Assembly (NCBI RefSeq): GCF_014196305.1
Contig: NZ_JACIDJ010000007.1
Coordinates: 112,965 to 176,964 of the forward strand
Direction: 5' to 3'
From: Roseococcus suduntuyensis
Lineage (GTDB): Bacteria > Pseudomonadota > Alphaproteobacteria > Acetobacterales > Acetobacteraceae
Length of the DNA: 64,000 nt
The notes beneath the pieces are model-generated. The model saw only the letters and a list, made by a program, of their open reading frames with translations, did not search any database and was not told the DNA's origin. The first letter of the stretch is position 1, and each line of letters starts with the position of its first letter. The position numbers and the translations under genes were made by a program. This document shows, piece by piece, positions 1 through 10,288 of this stretch.

Positions 1-923
1 AAGATCTCGCCGTAGTGGCCCACGCCCAGGATCACGCGCGCGCCCCAGTCGTCGGGCAAGCCGAGGCCCGCGCCGAAGCCCTGCGCCAGGCCCAGCACGC
101 GGCGGATGCGCGGATCGGGGCTGGCCAGCATCTCGGGCAGGCGCGCGGAGGAGATTTCATTCGCCTCGGCCGTGATCAGCAGCTGCATGGTCCAGAAGAC
201 GAGGTCCCGCCACTGCTCGTCGCCCGCGCGCACCCAGGGGGCGAGGGGTTCCTGCGAGATCAGCTCGGGCAGCACCGCCCAGTTGTCGGGATCGGGGAAG
301 TCGGTGACGCGGCGGGTGGCGAGCGCCCCCTGGTCGGCCACGAAGGCGTGGCAGTCGCCGGCGCGCATGGCGACCACCACCTCGGGCGGTGAGGCGAAGC
401 GACGCACCGTCCAGACCTTGCCCAGGCGGCGGCCGAAATCCTCGATGGCGAGGCCGGTGGCGCCGCCCTCCGCGCCGGCCCAGCACAGCGTGCGGCCATC
501 CAGGTTGCGCGGGCTGGAGACGCCGAGCGAGGTGGGCACCAGGAAACCCGCCCCGTCGAAGAACATCACCGGGCCCGGCGCCAGGGTGCGGCGGCTGGCG
601 CGGCTGAGGGTGATGGTGGTGTTGCGCGCCAGCAGGTCTATCCGGCCTTCCTCCAGCTCCGCGAAGCCGTCCTCGGGCGTGGCCTGCGGCACGAAGGCCA
701 CGCGCGCCGGGTCGGCCAGTGCGGCGGCGGCCACGGCGCGGCAGAGGTCCGCGTCGAAGCCGCGCATCACCCCCTGCGGGTCTGGCGCGGAGAAGCCGGG
801 CAGGCCGCCATTCACGCCACAGCGCACCTCGCCGCGCGCGCGCACCTGGTCCAGCAGGCTTTGCGCCGGGGCGGGCGTGGCGGCGAGAAGGCAAAGGCCC
901 AGGGCAAGGAGCCAACGGCGCAT
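1..923 (-). CDS. AapJ-like amino-acid ABC transporter substrate-binding protein (C-terminus beyond window)
   Basis: The frame is open from an ATG at 923 to the window edge, about 307 codons. It starts with a signal peptide (MRRWLLALGLCLLAA...APAQS), then LLDQVRARGEVRCGVNG and the family motif GFDADLCRAVAAA. The last visible residues (DDWGARVILGVGHYGEI) match the end of AapJ/BztA general amino-acid binding proteins, so perhaps 30 residues are missing. The role would be periplasmic capture of L-amino acids for an AapQMP-type importer, whose genes would lie to the left. The start has no competing upstream ATG. Confidence 0.85.
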   Translation of the reverse strand, partial: MRRWLLALGLCLLAATPAPAQSLLDQVRARGEVRCGVNGGLPGFSAPDPQGVMRGFDADLCRAVAAAALADPARVAFVPQATPEDGFAELEEGRIDLLARNTTITLSRASRRTLAPGPVMFFDGAGFLVPTSLGVSSPRNLDGRTLCWAGAEGGATGLAIEDFGRRLGKVWTVRRFASPPEVVVAMRAGDCHAFVADQGALATRRVTDFPDPDNWAVLPELISQEPLAPWVRAGDEQWRDLVFWTMQLLITAEANEISSARLPEMLASPDPRIRRVLGLAQGFGAGLGLPDDWGARVILGVGHYGEI

Positions 924-961
924 CGGGCGAACTCCAGACGAGATGTGGGGGGGCATGGCGG

Positions 962-1855
962 TCAGCATCCCGTGGCCACGACACGGCATTGCACGCCGGG
1001 GCCCTCGGCGCGGCGGCAGGCCTCAAGCGCGGCCTGTTCGGCGGCGGCCTGGGTGGCGCCCTCGCCCGTGGCGGCGAGGTTCAGCACCTGGGTCGAGATG
1101 TCGGAGGTCATGGCCAGCGCGCGCGGGTGGCGGCTGACGGCGAAAGCCAGGGCGCCGCAGCGGTTCACCAGTTCGCCCTGGAACTTGCACGGCACGGGCC
1201 CCGCCATGGCCTGGCAGGCGCGCACCGCCTGCATGTTGATGGCCAGGCGGTCGGTCCCGCCATTGGCGAAGCCGAAGGCGGCCAGCGGGTTGTCGGTGTG
1301 GTAGAAGACGCCGAAGCGGCTGCCGGGGGGCAGGGTGTCGGCGGTCTGCGCGCCGGCCCGCACCCCCGCCCCGCCCACGCAGCGCTGCACGCATTGGTTC
1401 TGCGCCGCCTGGGGCTGGCGGGCGCAGGCGGCCTGGCAGGACTGGGCGGTCTGCGCCGCATGGCCCTGCGCCCCGGCCCCGGCCTCCACCGGCTGGAAGC
1501 AGGGCCCGCCCTGCGGGGCGGGGGCCGAGGCGCCGCAGCGCAGGAAGGCGGGTTGGCCGAAGCGCTCGGCCGGGATGCGCGTGCGGTAGGACGTGCCCTC
1601 GGTGCAACGGACATCCCAATAGGCGCTGCGCTGCGCGTCGAGCCCGGCGGGAAAGAGCAGCGCGATGTTGTTGCAGGCATTGCCCGTGCCGCGCAGCCCC
1701 TGGAGAAACAGCAGCCGGCGTTCCTGCTCGCCTCGGGCCGAGAGCGCGTCATGCGTGGGGTTGCCCGTCTGGGCCTGCGCCGCCACCGGAAGGCCGAGCC
1801 AGAGACCCAGCAGCGCGAGAAGCCACAGAGGCGCAGGTCTTCCACGTCCGGTCAT
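962..1855 (-). CDS. Secreted DUF4189 protein with twin CX3C motif
   Basis: 297 aa. The start at 1855 directly precedes a signal peptide (PAPLWLLALLGLWLGLPVAAQAQ); longer in-frame versions would put a non-signal tail before it. The C-terminal third is a DUF4189 domain (AAFGFANGGTDRLAIN, later CGALAFAVSR, then C-terminal CRVVATGC). An insertion in the middle carries Cys-X3-Cys, ten residues, Cys-X3-Cys. The function of DUF4189 is unknown. Export implies an extracytoplasmic, probably disulfide-bonded protein. It forms a tandem pair with the homologue just upstream. Confidence 0.8.
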   Translation of the reverse strand: MTGRGRPAPLWLLALLGLWLGLPVAAQAQTGNPTHDALSARGEQERRLLFLQGLRGTGNACNNIALLFPAGLDAQRSAYWDVRCTEGTSYRTRIPAERFGQPAFLRCGASAPAPQGGPCFQPVEAGAGAQGHAAQTAQSCQAACARQPQAAQNQCVQRCVGGAGVRAGAQTADTLPPGSRFGVFYHTDNPLAAFGFANGGTDRLAINMQAVRACQAMAGPVPCKFQGELVNRCGALAFAVSRHPRALAMTSDISTQVLNLAATGEGATQAAAEQAALEACRRAEGPGVQCRVVATGC

Positions 1856-1942
1856 GTCCCTGCCTCTCTCCCTCTGGTTGCGAGAGGCTACACGCACATG
1901 CGCCTGGGCGCCATGAGATTGCGGGCGAAGAACCACCTGAGG

Positions 1943-2728
1943 TTAGCAACCCGCCGCCATGACGCGGCAATTCCCCCCTTCCCGATCGGCGAGGCGGCAG
2001 GCCTCCAGCGCGGCCGCCTCCGCCTCGGCCTGGGTGCGGCCCTGGCCCGTGGTGGCGAGGTTCTGTGCCTGGGTGCGATGGTCGCGCAGCACCTCGCGCG
2101 GGTTGCGGGTCAGGGCGAAGGCCAGGGCGGCGCAGCGGTTGATGATCTCGCCACGGAACTGGCAGGGCGCGCCTTCGGCCATGCCCTCGCAGGCGCGCAG
2201 CGCCGAGAGGTTCACCGCCAGGCGGTCGGGGCGGCCATTGGCGAAGCCATAGGCGGCGCGCGGCTGATCGGTGGTGTAGATGGCGCCGAAGCGCGCGCCG
2301 GGCGGGGGCGCGGTGGCCGGGCTCGCGGTGGCGCGGGGCTGCGCGCCGGCCGGCGCCGCGGCCACCGCTTGGAAGCAGGGGCCGCCCTGTGGCGCGGGCG
2401 CGCCCGCGCCACAACGCTGCAGGCTGGGCTGGGCGAAGCGCTCGGCCGGCAGGCGGATCCGCCACTGGCCGCCATCGGCGCAGCGCGCATCCCAATAGGC
2501 GCTGCGCCGCGCGTCGAATCCGGCAGAAAAGAGCCGCGCCACGCTGCCGCAGCCCTGCCCCACCGCGCGCAGCGCCTGCAGGATGATCTGCCGGCGTTCC
2601 GCCTCCGGCCGCGCCGTCAGCGCGTCATGCGCGGGATTGCCGGTCTGCGCCGGGGCCGCGGGGGCAAAGGCCAGCCAGAGGCACAGCCCGCCCAGCAGCC
2701 ACAGGCCGCGCGCGGCAAATGAGGTCAT
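1943..2728 (-). CDS. Secreted DUF4189 protein, tandem paralogue
   Basis: 261 aa with signal peptide GLWLLGGLCLWLAFAPAAPAQ. The start at 2728 is fixed by a GGGAGG ribosome site just upstream and by the signal peptide. It shares a layout with the next gene: TGNPAHDALTAR near the N-terminus, SAYWDARC, GGPCFQ, the DUF4189 core AYGFANGRPDRLAVN and a final CRVMAAGC. It lacks the twin CX3C insertion of its partner. The pair most likely arose by duplication. Function unknown. Confidence 0.8.
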   Translation of the reverse strand: MTSFAARGLWLLGGLCLWLAFAPAAPAQTGNPAHDALTARPEAERRQIILQALRAVGQGCGSVARLFSAGFDARRSAYWDARCADGGQWRIRLPAERFAQPSLQRCGAGAPAPQGGPCFQAVAAAPAGAQPRATASPATAPPPGARFGAIYTTDQPRAAYGFANGRPDRLAVNLSALRACEGMAEGAPCQFRGEIINRCAALAFALTRNPREVLRDHRTQAQNLATTGQGRTQAEAEAAALEACRLADREGGNCRVMAAGC

Positions 2729-2870
2729 GACCACCTCCCGTTCATCGGGGGGAAGTCTGGCGTGGCTTCCTCCATCCACCAAGCCCGGCAGCGCGCGAAC
2801 GCGCTTCCGCTTCGCGAACCGATGCGATAGACGCCATTCAGAAACTTTCCCGCAGGGAGGATTTTCCGCA

Positions 2871-3962
2871 ATGAATCGCCGCATCATCCTGGGCGCCGCC
2901 GCGGCGGCCGCCCCCATGGCCTTGGCCGCCCCGGCGCTGGCCCAGGCCAACCCCGAGGTCCGCTGGCGCTTCCAGTCCAGCTTCCCGCGCAACCTGGACG
3001 TGTTGTTCGGCACCGCCGAGCGCATCGCCAGCCGGGTCGCGGCGCTGACCGACAACCGCTTCCGAATCTCCGTATTCCCGGCGGGCGAAATCGTCCCCGG
3101 GCTGCAGGTGCTGGACGCGGTGCAGGCCGGCACCATCGAGGCCGGGCACACCGCCTCCTACTGGTATATCGGCAAGGAGCCGGGCTTCGCCTTCTTCACC
3201 TGCATGCCCTTCGGCCTGAACACCCGCCAGCTGACGGCCTGGCTGCGGCATGGCGGCGGCAACCAGCTGGGTGACCAGCTCTTCGCCGACTACAGCATCC
3301 AGGCCTTCCCGGCGGGCGACACGGGCGCGCAGATGGGCGGCTGGTTCCGCAACGAGATCCGCAGCCAGCAGGATGTGCAGGGGCTGAAGTTCCGCATCTC
3401 GGGCCTCGCGGGCCAGGTGTTCCAGCGCATGGGCGCGGCCCCCACGCTGATCGCCCCGGCCGACATCTACCCGGCGCTGGAGCGCGGCACGATCGACGCC
3501 ACCGAGTTCACCGGCCCGCATGATGACGAGCGCCTGGGCTTCTTCCGCGTGGCGCGCTTCTACTACGCGCCGGGCTGGTTCGAGCCGGCCGCGCGCCTGC
3601 ACATGATGACCAACAAGCGCGCCTATGACGCGCTGCCGGACGCCTACAAGGCCGCCATCCAGGTGGCCTGCGCGGAAGCCGACAGCGAGATGACCAGCCG
3701 CTACGACCACCTGAACCCCATCGCGCTGCGGCGCCTGGTGGCCGCGGGGGCCCAGCTGCGCTTCTTCCCGCGCGAGATGATGCAGGCCGCCTGGACCGCC
3801 AACGAGGCGCTGATGGCGGACCTGGCCGGCCAGAACCCGCGCTTCCGCGCGCTGTGGGACAGCTACCGTCCCTACCGGAACGAGCTGTTCCAGTGGTTCC
3901 GCGTGTCGGAGAACAGCTACGACAACTTCGCCTTCCCGGCGGCAGCCGCGGCGGCGCGCTGA
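2871..3962 (+). CDS. TRAP transporter solute-binding protein, DctP family
   Basis: 363 aa. An Arg-Arg-led signal (MNRRIILGAAAAAAPMALA) is followed by a DctP fold: VRWRFQSSFPRNLDVLFGTAERIA, the ligand-loop region KFRISGLAGQVFQRMGAAP and the YPALERGTIDATEFTGPHD motif, which usually contains the residue that docks the substrate carboxylate. It would bind an organic or keto acid in the periplasm for a DctQM symporter. No DctQ or DctM gene is in the window, so it is an orphan binding subunit. The ribosome site is AGGGAGG, and a strong hairpin follows the stop. Confidence 0.9.
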   Translation: MNRRIILGAAAAAAPMALAAPALAQANPEVRWRFQSSFPRNLDVLFGTAERIASRVAALTDNRFRISVFPAGEIVPGLQVLDAVQAGTIEAGHTASYWYIGKEPGFAFFTCMPFGLNTRQLTAWLRHGGGNQLGDQLFADYSIQAFPAGDTGAQMGGWFRNEIRSQQDVQGLKFRISGLAGQVFQRMGAAPTLIAPADIYPALERGTIDATEFTGPHDDERLGFFRVARFYYAPGWFEPAARLHMMTNKRAYDALPDAYKAAIQVACAEADSEMTSRYDHLNPIALRRLVAAGAQLRFFPREMMQAAWTANEALMADLAGQNPRFRALWDSYRPYRNELFQWFRVSENSYDNFAFPAAAAAAR

Positions 3963-3970
3963 ACGAGATT

Positions 3971-4000
3971 GGTAAGGCGGGCTTCGCGGCCCGCCTTACC
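3971..4000. terminator. Hairpin between convergent genes
   Basis: A perfect 12-bp stem (GGTAAGGCGGGC / GCCCGCCTTACC) closes a TTCGCG loop. It starts 8 nt after the dctP-like stop and lies between convergent genes, so it could stop transcription from both sides. There is no clean U-tract. Confidence 0.6.
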
Positions 4001-4025
4001 ATCTTACCATCTTACTATCTTACCG
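3995..4025. repeat. Short ATCTTACC tandem repeat
   Basis: Right after the hairpin the unit CTTACCAT/CTTACTAT recurs three to four times (cttacc atcttacc atcttact atcttacc). It is a small 8-bp-period microsatellite that partly re-uses the right arm of the hairpin. Confidence 0.6.
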
Positions 4026-4034
4026 CCGGGGAGC

Positions 4035-5045
4035 TTACCGGAACATCGCGCGGATCGCGGCGTGGTCCACCTCTTCCAGCGTGGCGGGGGTCCAGGACGG
4101 ACTGCCATCCTTGTCCACGAGCACGCTGCGCACGCCCTCCCGGAAGTCGGGATGATCGTGCACCACCACGCGCGTCAGATGCAACTCCTCATCGAGGCAC
4201 CCGCGCAGGTCCAGCGCCGCGCCGCGCTTCAGCAGTTCCAGTGACACGCAGAGGCTGGTGGGCGACATGCGCCGCAGCACCTTCACCTGCGACGCGGCCC
4301 ATTCCGTTCCCTCGGCCTCCAGCGCGCGGATGATGTCCAGCACCGAGGGTTGGCTGAAGCAGCGATCAATGGTGGCGCGGTGCTCGGCGAAGCTGGGCGC
4401 GGGCGGCGCTTCGGCGAAGCGCTCCACCACGGCGGCATCGCCCGTCTCGACCAGGGCGGCGCGCAAGGCCGCCAGCTTCTCGCGCGGGACGTAGTGGGTG
4501 GCGAGGCCGGCATGCACCGCATCCGCCCCCGTCAGCCGCGCGCCGGTCAGCGCCAGCCAGGTGCCCAGCGCGCCGGGCAGGCGCGGCAGGATATGGCTGG
4601 TGCCGACATCCGGAAACAGCGCGATGGCGGTCTCGGGCATGGCGAGCAGCGCGTGCTCGCTCACCACGCGCGGGCCGTTGTGGATGGCGAGGCCGATGCC
4701 GCCACCCATGCAGATGCCGTCAATGATGGAAACCCAGGGCTTGCCGAAGAGGGCGATGCCCTCGTTCACCGCGTATTCCTCGGTGAAGAACTCCTCGACC
4801 GGGGCGCGATTGCCCTCGATGGCGGCCTGACGCACGGCGCGCACATCGCCACCGGCGCAGAAGGCGCGGCCGCCGGCACCTTCGAGCAGCACGAGCTTCA
4901 CCTCCGCCGCATGGCGCCACTGCGCGATGGCGTGGGCGAAGTCGCGGATCATGTGGATGTCCAGCGCGTTCAGCGCCTTCGGCCGGTTCATCAGGATGGT
5001 GCCGGCATGGCCCTCCCGGTTCAGGATCAGGCTCGGTTCGCTCAT
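4035..5045 (-). CDS. 3-hydroxyisobutyryl-CoA hydrolase (enoyl-CoA hydratase/isomerase superfamily)
   Basis: 336 aa, close to the roughly 350 aa of HIBCH enzymes. Crotonase-fold markers are LNRPKALNALDIHMI, the oxyanion-hole segment GAGGRAFCAGGDVRAV, then GICMGGGIGLAIHN and PETAIALFPDVGTSHILPRL, the last characteristic of the hydrolase branch. The predicted reaction is release of 3-hydroxyisobutyrate from its CoA ester in valine catabolism. The C-terminal half (FSQPSVLDIIRAL, PTSLCVSLELLKRG) is also typical. It is divergent from the superoxide dismutase gene. A 3-hydroxyisobutyrate-dehydrogenase-like gene lies about 7 kb away. Confidence 0.88.
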   Translation of the reverse strand: MSEPSLILNREGHAGTILMNRPKALNALDIHMIRDFAHAIAQWRHAAEVKLVLLEGAGGRAFCAGGDVRAVRQAAIEGNRAPVEEFFTEEYAVNEGIALFGKPWVSIIDGICMGGGIGLAIHNGPRVVSEHALLAMPETAIALFPDVGTSHILPRLPGALGTWLALTGARLTGADAVHAGLATHYVPREKLAALRAALVETGDAAVVERFAEAPPAPSFAEHRATIDRCFSQPSVLDIIRALEAEGTEWAASQVKVLRRMSPTSLCVSLELLKRGAALDLRGCLDEELHLTRVVVHDHPDFREGVRSVLVDKDGSPSWTPATLEEVDHAAIRAMFR

Positions 5046-5161
5046 GGACAGTCTCCGCTTTGCCGACCGTTGTTTTCAGCCTGGGGGCGGTAGCGCGGGC
5101 AACCCGGGCTGTCCAGTTGGGTTGGATTCGTGCCGCCCCCACACCCCGAAGGATGCGTGCC

Positions 5162-5869
5162 ATGCCCAGCCTCCACCGCCGTTCGCTTTTCCTCACCGCG
5201 GGCCTCGGCCTCATCGCCGCGGCACCCGCCCGTGCGCAGGACGTGCCGCACCGCCTGCCCGACCTGCCCTATGGCCTCGACGCCAACGAGGCCGCGATTG
5301 ATGCGCGCACCATGGAACTGCATCATGGCGGCCATCACCGGAGCTATGTGCGCCAGCTCAATTCCGCGCTCGAGGGCCATGACACGCTGGCCCGCCTGCC
5401 GCTGGAACAGCTTCTGACGCGCATCGAGCAGGCACCCTCCGACATCCGCACCAAGCTGCGCAACAATGGCGGCGGGCATGCGAACCACAGCATGTTCTGG
5501 CACATCATGGGCGGCGACGGCGCCGGCCCGCAGGGCGAGTTGCGCGCGGCCATAGACCGGGACTTCGGCAGCATGGACCGCTTCCGCGAGCAGTTCGAGG
5601 GCACCAGCAGCGATGTCTTCGGCTCGGGCTGGGCCTTCGTGACGGTCAACCGCGAAGGCGCGCTGGCCATCACGCGCCGGCCCAACCAGGACACGCCGCT
5701 CATGCAGGATGAGCGCGTGCTGATGGGCAATGACCTCTGGGAGCACGCCTACTACCTGCGCTACCAGAACCGCCGCGAGGAGTACATCAAGTCCTGGTGG
5801 CAGGTGCTGCACTGGGGCCGCATCGGCGCGCGCTACGCGGCCGCGAAGTCGGGCCGTCTGGGCGTGTAG
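5162..5869 (+). CDS. Exported Mn/Fe superoxide dismutase
   Basis: 235 aa from the ATG at 5162, which begins a leader with an RR pair (HRRSLFLTAGLGLIAAAPARAQ). An ATG three codons upstream is also possible. All metal ligands can be placed: His in MELHHGGHH, His in GGGHANHSMFWH, and Asp/His in DLWEHAYYLRY. The GGGHANH motif and the NQDTPL glutamine favour a manganese or cambialistic enzyme. The leader suggests periplasmic superoxide detoxification. Confidence 0.9.
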   Translation: MPSLHRRSLFLTAGLGLIAAAPARAQDVPHRLPDLPYGLDANEAAIDARTMELHHGGHHRSYVRQLNSALEGHDTLARLPLEQLLTRIEQAPSDIRTKLRNNGGGHANHSMFWHIMGGDGAGPQGELRAAIDRDFGSMDRFREQFEGTSSDVFGSGWAFVTVNREGALAITRRPNQDTPLMQDERVLMGNDLWEHAYYLRYQNRREEYIKSWWQVLHWGRIGARYAAAKSGRLGV

Positions 5870-5926
5870 CGCGGCGCCCCAAGCCTCGGCATACTCCCTG
5901 GAAATAAACCCCAGGGAGAATGATCC

Positions 5927-7551
<1,625 letters not shown>

Positions 7552-7555
<4 letters not shown>

Positions 7556-8163
7556 CATCTCTGCTTCGTGTGCTCGTCGGCTTCACCGTCATCCTGGCGG
7601 TGCTGGCCCTGCCCTTGACCGTCGCCGTGGTGGTGGCCAGCGGCCACAAGGTGATGGAGGACGGCGCCTGGCTGCGCGGCGCCGGGCTGGCCGTGCTGGC
7701 GGTCTTCCCCGTGGTGGCGCTGGTGCTGGCCTGGCTGGCCTGGCGGCGGCGTGAGACGCCCCGTGCCGGCTTCGTGCGGCTGGCGGGCGTGCCGGTATGG
7801 GGTGGGCTGGGCGCCGCGCTGCTGGTGGTGGCGCAACTCACGGCCCCGCCCGCGGCGCCGCTGGCCCGCCCGCCCGAAGACCTCCGCGCCCTGGCGGGCT
7901 TCCTGGCCGACCCGTCCGCGCCCCTGGTGCTCGACCTGCGCGGGCGCGGGCTGCGGCACATCCCCGACGCCGTGCTGGCGGACCGTCGCCTGCACGAGCT
8001 GGACCTGCGCGACAACAACCTCACCGCCCTGCCCGACGCGCTGAAATCCAACCCCGCGCTGCGGCTGGTCCGCATCGGCGGCAACCCCATCCCGCCCGAG
8101 GAGGTGCGGCGCTTCGGCTTCGCGCTGCTGGCGGCCGAGAACCGGATGGTGATTTCCAACTGA
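7552..8163 (+). CDS. Small membrane protein with leucine-rich repeats
   Basis: 203 aa starting at the ATG that overlaps the ligase stop. Three hydrophobic segments (about residues 4-27, 38-60 and 75-95) precede a C-terminal tail with two to three LRR units: LVLDLRGRGLRHIPDAVL, LHELDLRDNNLTALPDAL and LRLVRIGGNPIP. The architecture is a membrane anchor with a short LRR module. No function can be assigned. LRRs usually mediate protein contacts, and coupling to a fatty acyl-CoA ligase is the only contextual clue. Confidence 0.75.
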
Positions 8164-8225
8164 CCTTGCGGCGAGGCGCGTTTCGCCGATCATGCGCGGG
8201 CTGAAACCTGGAACAGGAACGCCCC

Positions 8226-8564
8226 ATGCTGGTCGACATCCGCATCTACACCGCCGCCCCCGGCAAGCTGCCCGCCTTCGTGAAGATCTACGAGGAGAAG
8301 GCCTGGCCGCTGCAGAAGAAGTATCTGGAGAACTGCCTGGGCTGGTACGCCACCGCCGAGGGCGAGCTGAACACCGTGGTCCATATCTGGGGCTACAAGG
8401 ACATGGCCGACCGCGACGCGCGCCGCAACGCCATGGCGGCCGATCCGGAATGGGGCACCTACCTCAAGGCGATGGCCGAGGCCGGCGTGCTGGTGAAGAT
8501 GGAAAACCGGCTGGCCCGCCCCACCGGCTTCTTCGCCGAATTCCAGGCCGCCAAGAAGGGCTGA
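8226..8564 (+). CDS. NIPSNAP-family protein
   Basis: 112 aa with the ferredoxin-like NIPSNAP pattern: MLVDIRIYTAAPGKLPAFVKIYEE at the start, GWYATAEGELNTVVHIWGYKDMADR in the middle, and DPEWGTYLKAM. It is a small cytosolic dimeric alpha/beta-barrel family of unclear biochemical role, often beside catabolic or transporter genes as here. It sits between an LRR membrane protein and an oligopeptide-type binding protein in the same direction. Confidence 0.85.
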   Translation: MLVDIRIYTAAPGKLPAFVKIYEEKAWPLQKKYLENCLGWYATAEGELNTVVHIWGYKDMADRDARRNAMAADPEWGTYLKAMAEAGVLVKMENRLARPTGFFAEFQAAKKG

Positions 8565-8698
8565 GGCCCACGGCGTGGCGCCGACGGGTTGACACCCGGG
8601 GCGCCCCGCCGGACCCTCCCCCGCACGATAAGAGACTGAGACGCCAAGGGAGCGGCGCAGCCACCGGCACCTAAATCCATTTTATGGAGTGCCACATC

Positions 8699-10288
8699 AT
8701 GCACCGACGTCACCTGCTGCCCGCGCTCGGCGCGGGCGCCATGGCCGGGCTCGCCGCGCCATCCGCGTTGCGCGCGCAGGCGGCCACCACGCTGCGCTTC
8801 ACCCCGCAACAGGACCTGGTGACGCTCGATCCCGTCACGACCACCGCCTATGTCAGCCGCAACCATGGCTACATGGTCTTCGACACGCTCTACGGCATGG
8901 ACGGCAACTACCAAGCCACGCCGCAGATGGTGGATGGGCACACCATCGAGAATGACGGCAAGCTGTGGAACCTGACCCTGCGCGAGGGGCTGCGCTTCCA
9001 TGATGGCACGCCCGTGCTGGCGCGGGACTGCGTGGCCAGCATCCGCCGCTGGGCGCGGCGTGACCCCTTCGGCACCACGCTGCTGGACGCGACGGATGAG
9101 CTTTCGGCCCCCGATGACCGCACCATCCGCTTCCGGCTGAAGCGCCCCTTCCCGCTGCTGCCCATCGCGCTCGGCAAGGCCTCGGTGCCGGTCTGCGCCA
9201 TGATGCCGGAGCGGCTGGCCAACACCGACCCCTTCCAGCAGGTGCCGGAGCTGATCGGCAGCGGCCCCTTCCGCTTCAAGACGGATGAGCGCGTGCCCGG
9301 CGCGCAATATGTCTACACGAAGTTCGAGGACTATGTGCCGCGGCGCGATGGCGCCGTCTCCTGGACCGCGGGCCCCAAGGTCGTGCATTTCGACCGCGTC
9401 GAATGGCGCGTCATGCCCGACATCGCCACCGCCACCAACGCGCTGATGGCGGGTGAGCAGGATTGGCAGGAATACGCCTATCACGACATGCTGCCCATGC
9501 TGCGCCGCGCGCGCCAGGTCGAGGTGCGCGTGCTGGACCGCTCGGGCTTCGTCAGCATGGTGCGCGTCAACCACCTCCAGGCACCCTTCAACAACCCGGC
9601 CATCCGCCGCGCGCTGTGGGGCGCCATAGACCAGGCCTCCTGCATGCACGGTTTGGTGGGGCAGGACCGCAGCCTCTACCACGTGCCGCTCGGCTTCTTC
9701 GCGCCGGGCACGCCCATGGCCTCCGATGCGGGCCTCGAACCGCTCACCGGCCCGCGCGACTATGACCGCGTGCGCGCCGATCTGCGCGCCGCCGGCTACA
9801 ATGGCGAGACGGTGCTGCTGATGATCCCTTCCACCTCGCTGCCCAACGCCACGGTGGGCGCTGTGGTCGAGGACCAGTTCAAGCGCGCGGGCCTGAACGT
9901 CGAGGTCTATTCGGTCGAGTTCAACGCCATGCTGCAGCGGCGCAACCGCCGCGGCTCGGTCGCCGAGGGCGGATGGAGCGCCTTCGTCACCAACTGGGCC
10001 GGCACGGACTGGCTGAACCCGGCGGGACATATCGCGCTGCGCGGCAATGGCGATGCGGGCTATGCCGGCTGGGCGAACATGCCGCGCATCGAGCAGCTTC
10101 GCCAGGACTGGTTCACCGCCCCGGACGAGGCCGCGCAACAGGCCATCTGCCGCGACATCCAGCTCGAGGCGATGCGCGAGGTCCCCTACTACCCCACCGG
10201 GCAATATCTCCAGCCCACCGCCTTCCGCCGCACATTGACCGGCGTGAATGACGGCTTCGCCACCTTCTGGAATGTGAGGCGCGCATGA
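8699..10288 (+). CDS. ABC transporter substrate-binding protein, family 5 (peptide/nickel type)
   Basis: 529 aa. The ATG at 8699 is preferred: it begins MHRRHLLPALGAGAMAG, a signal with an Arg pair, and has TGGAG upstream; an ATG five codons earlier is possible. Family-5 marks are LVTLDPVTTTAYVSRNHGYMVFDTLYG, LREGLRFHDGTPV, the segment GSGPFRFK, and FNNPAIRRALWGAID. It is the periplasmic receptor for a peptide or similar ligand. No permease or ATPase genes adjoin it. Its stop overlaps the start of the amidohydrolase (ATGA), suggesting the bound compound is the hydrolase substrate. Confidence 0.9.
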   Translation: MHRRHLLPALGAGAMAGLAAPSALRAQAATTLRFTPQQDLVTLDPVTTTAYVSRNHGYMVFDTLYGMDGNYQATPQMVDGHTIENDGKLWNLTLREGLRFHDGTPVLARDCVASIRRWARRDPFGTTLLDATDELSAPDDRTIRFRLKRPFPLLPIALGKASVPVCAMMPERLANTDPFQQVPELIGSGPFRFKTDERVPGAQYVYTKFEDYVPRRDGAVSWTAGPKVVHFDRVEWRVMPDIATATNALMAGEQDWQEYAYHDMLPMLRRARQVEVRVLDRSGFVSMVRVNHLQAPFNNPAIRRALWGAIDQASCMHGLVGQDRSLYHVPLGFFAPGTPMASDAGLEPLTGPRDYDRVRADLRAAGYNGETVLLMIPSTSLPNATVGAVVEDQFKRAGLNVEVYSVEFNAMLQRRNRRGSVAEGGWSAFVTNWAGTDWLNPAGHIALRGNGDAGYAGWANMPRIEQLRQDWFTAPDEAAQQAICRDIQLEAMREVPYYPTGQYLQPTAFRRTLTGVNDGFATFWNVRRA

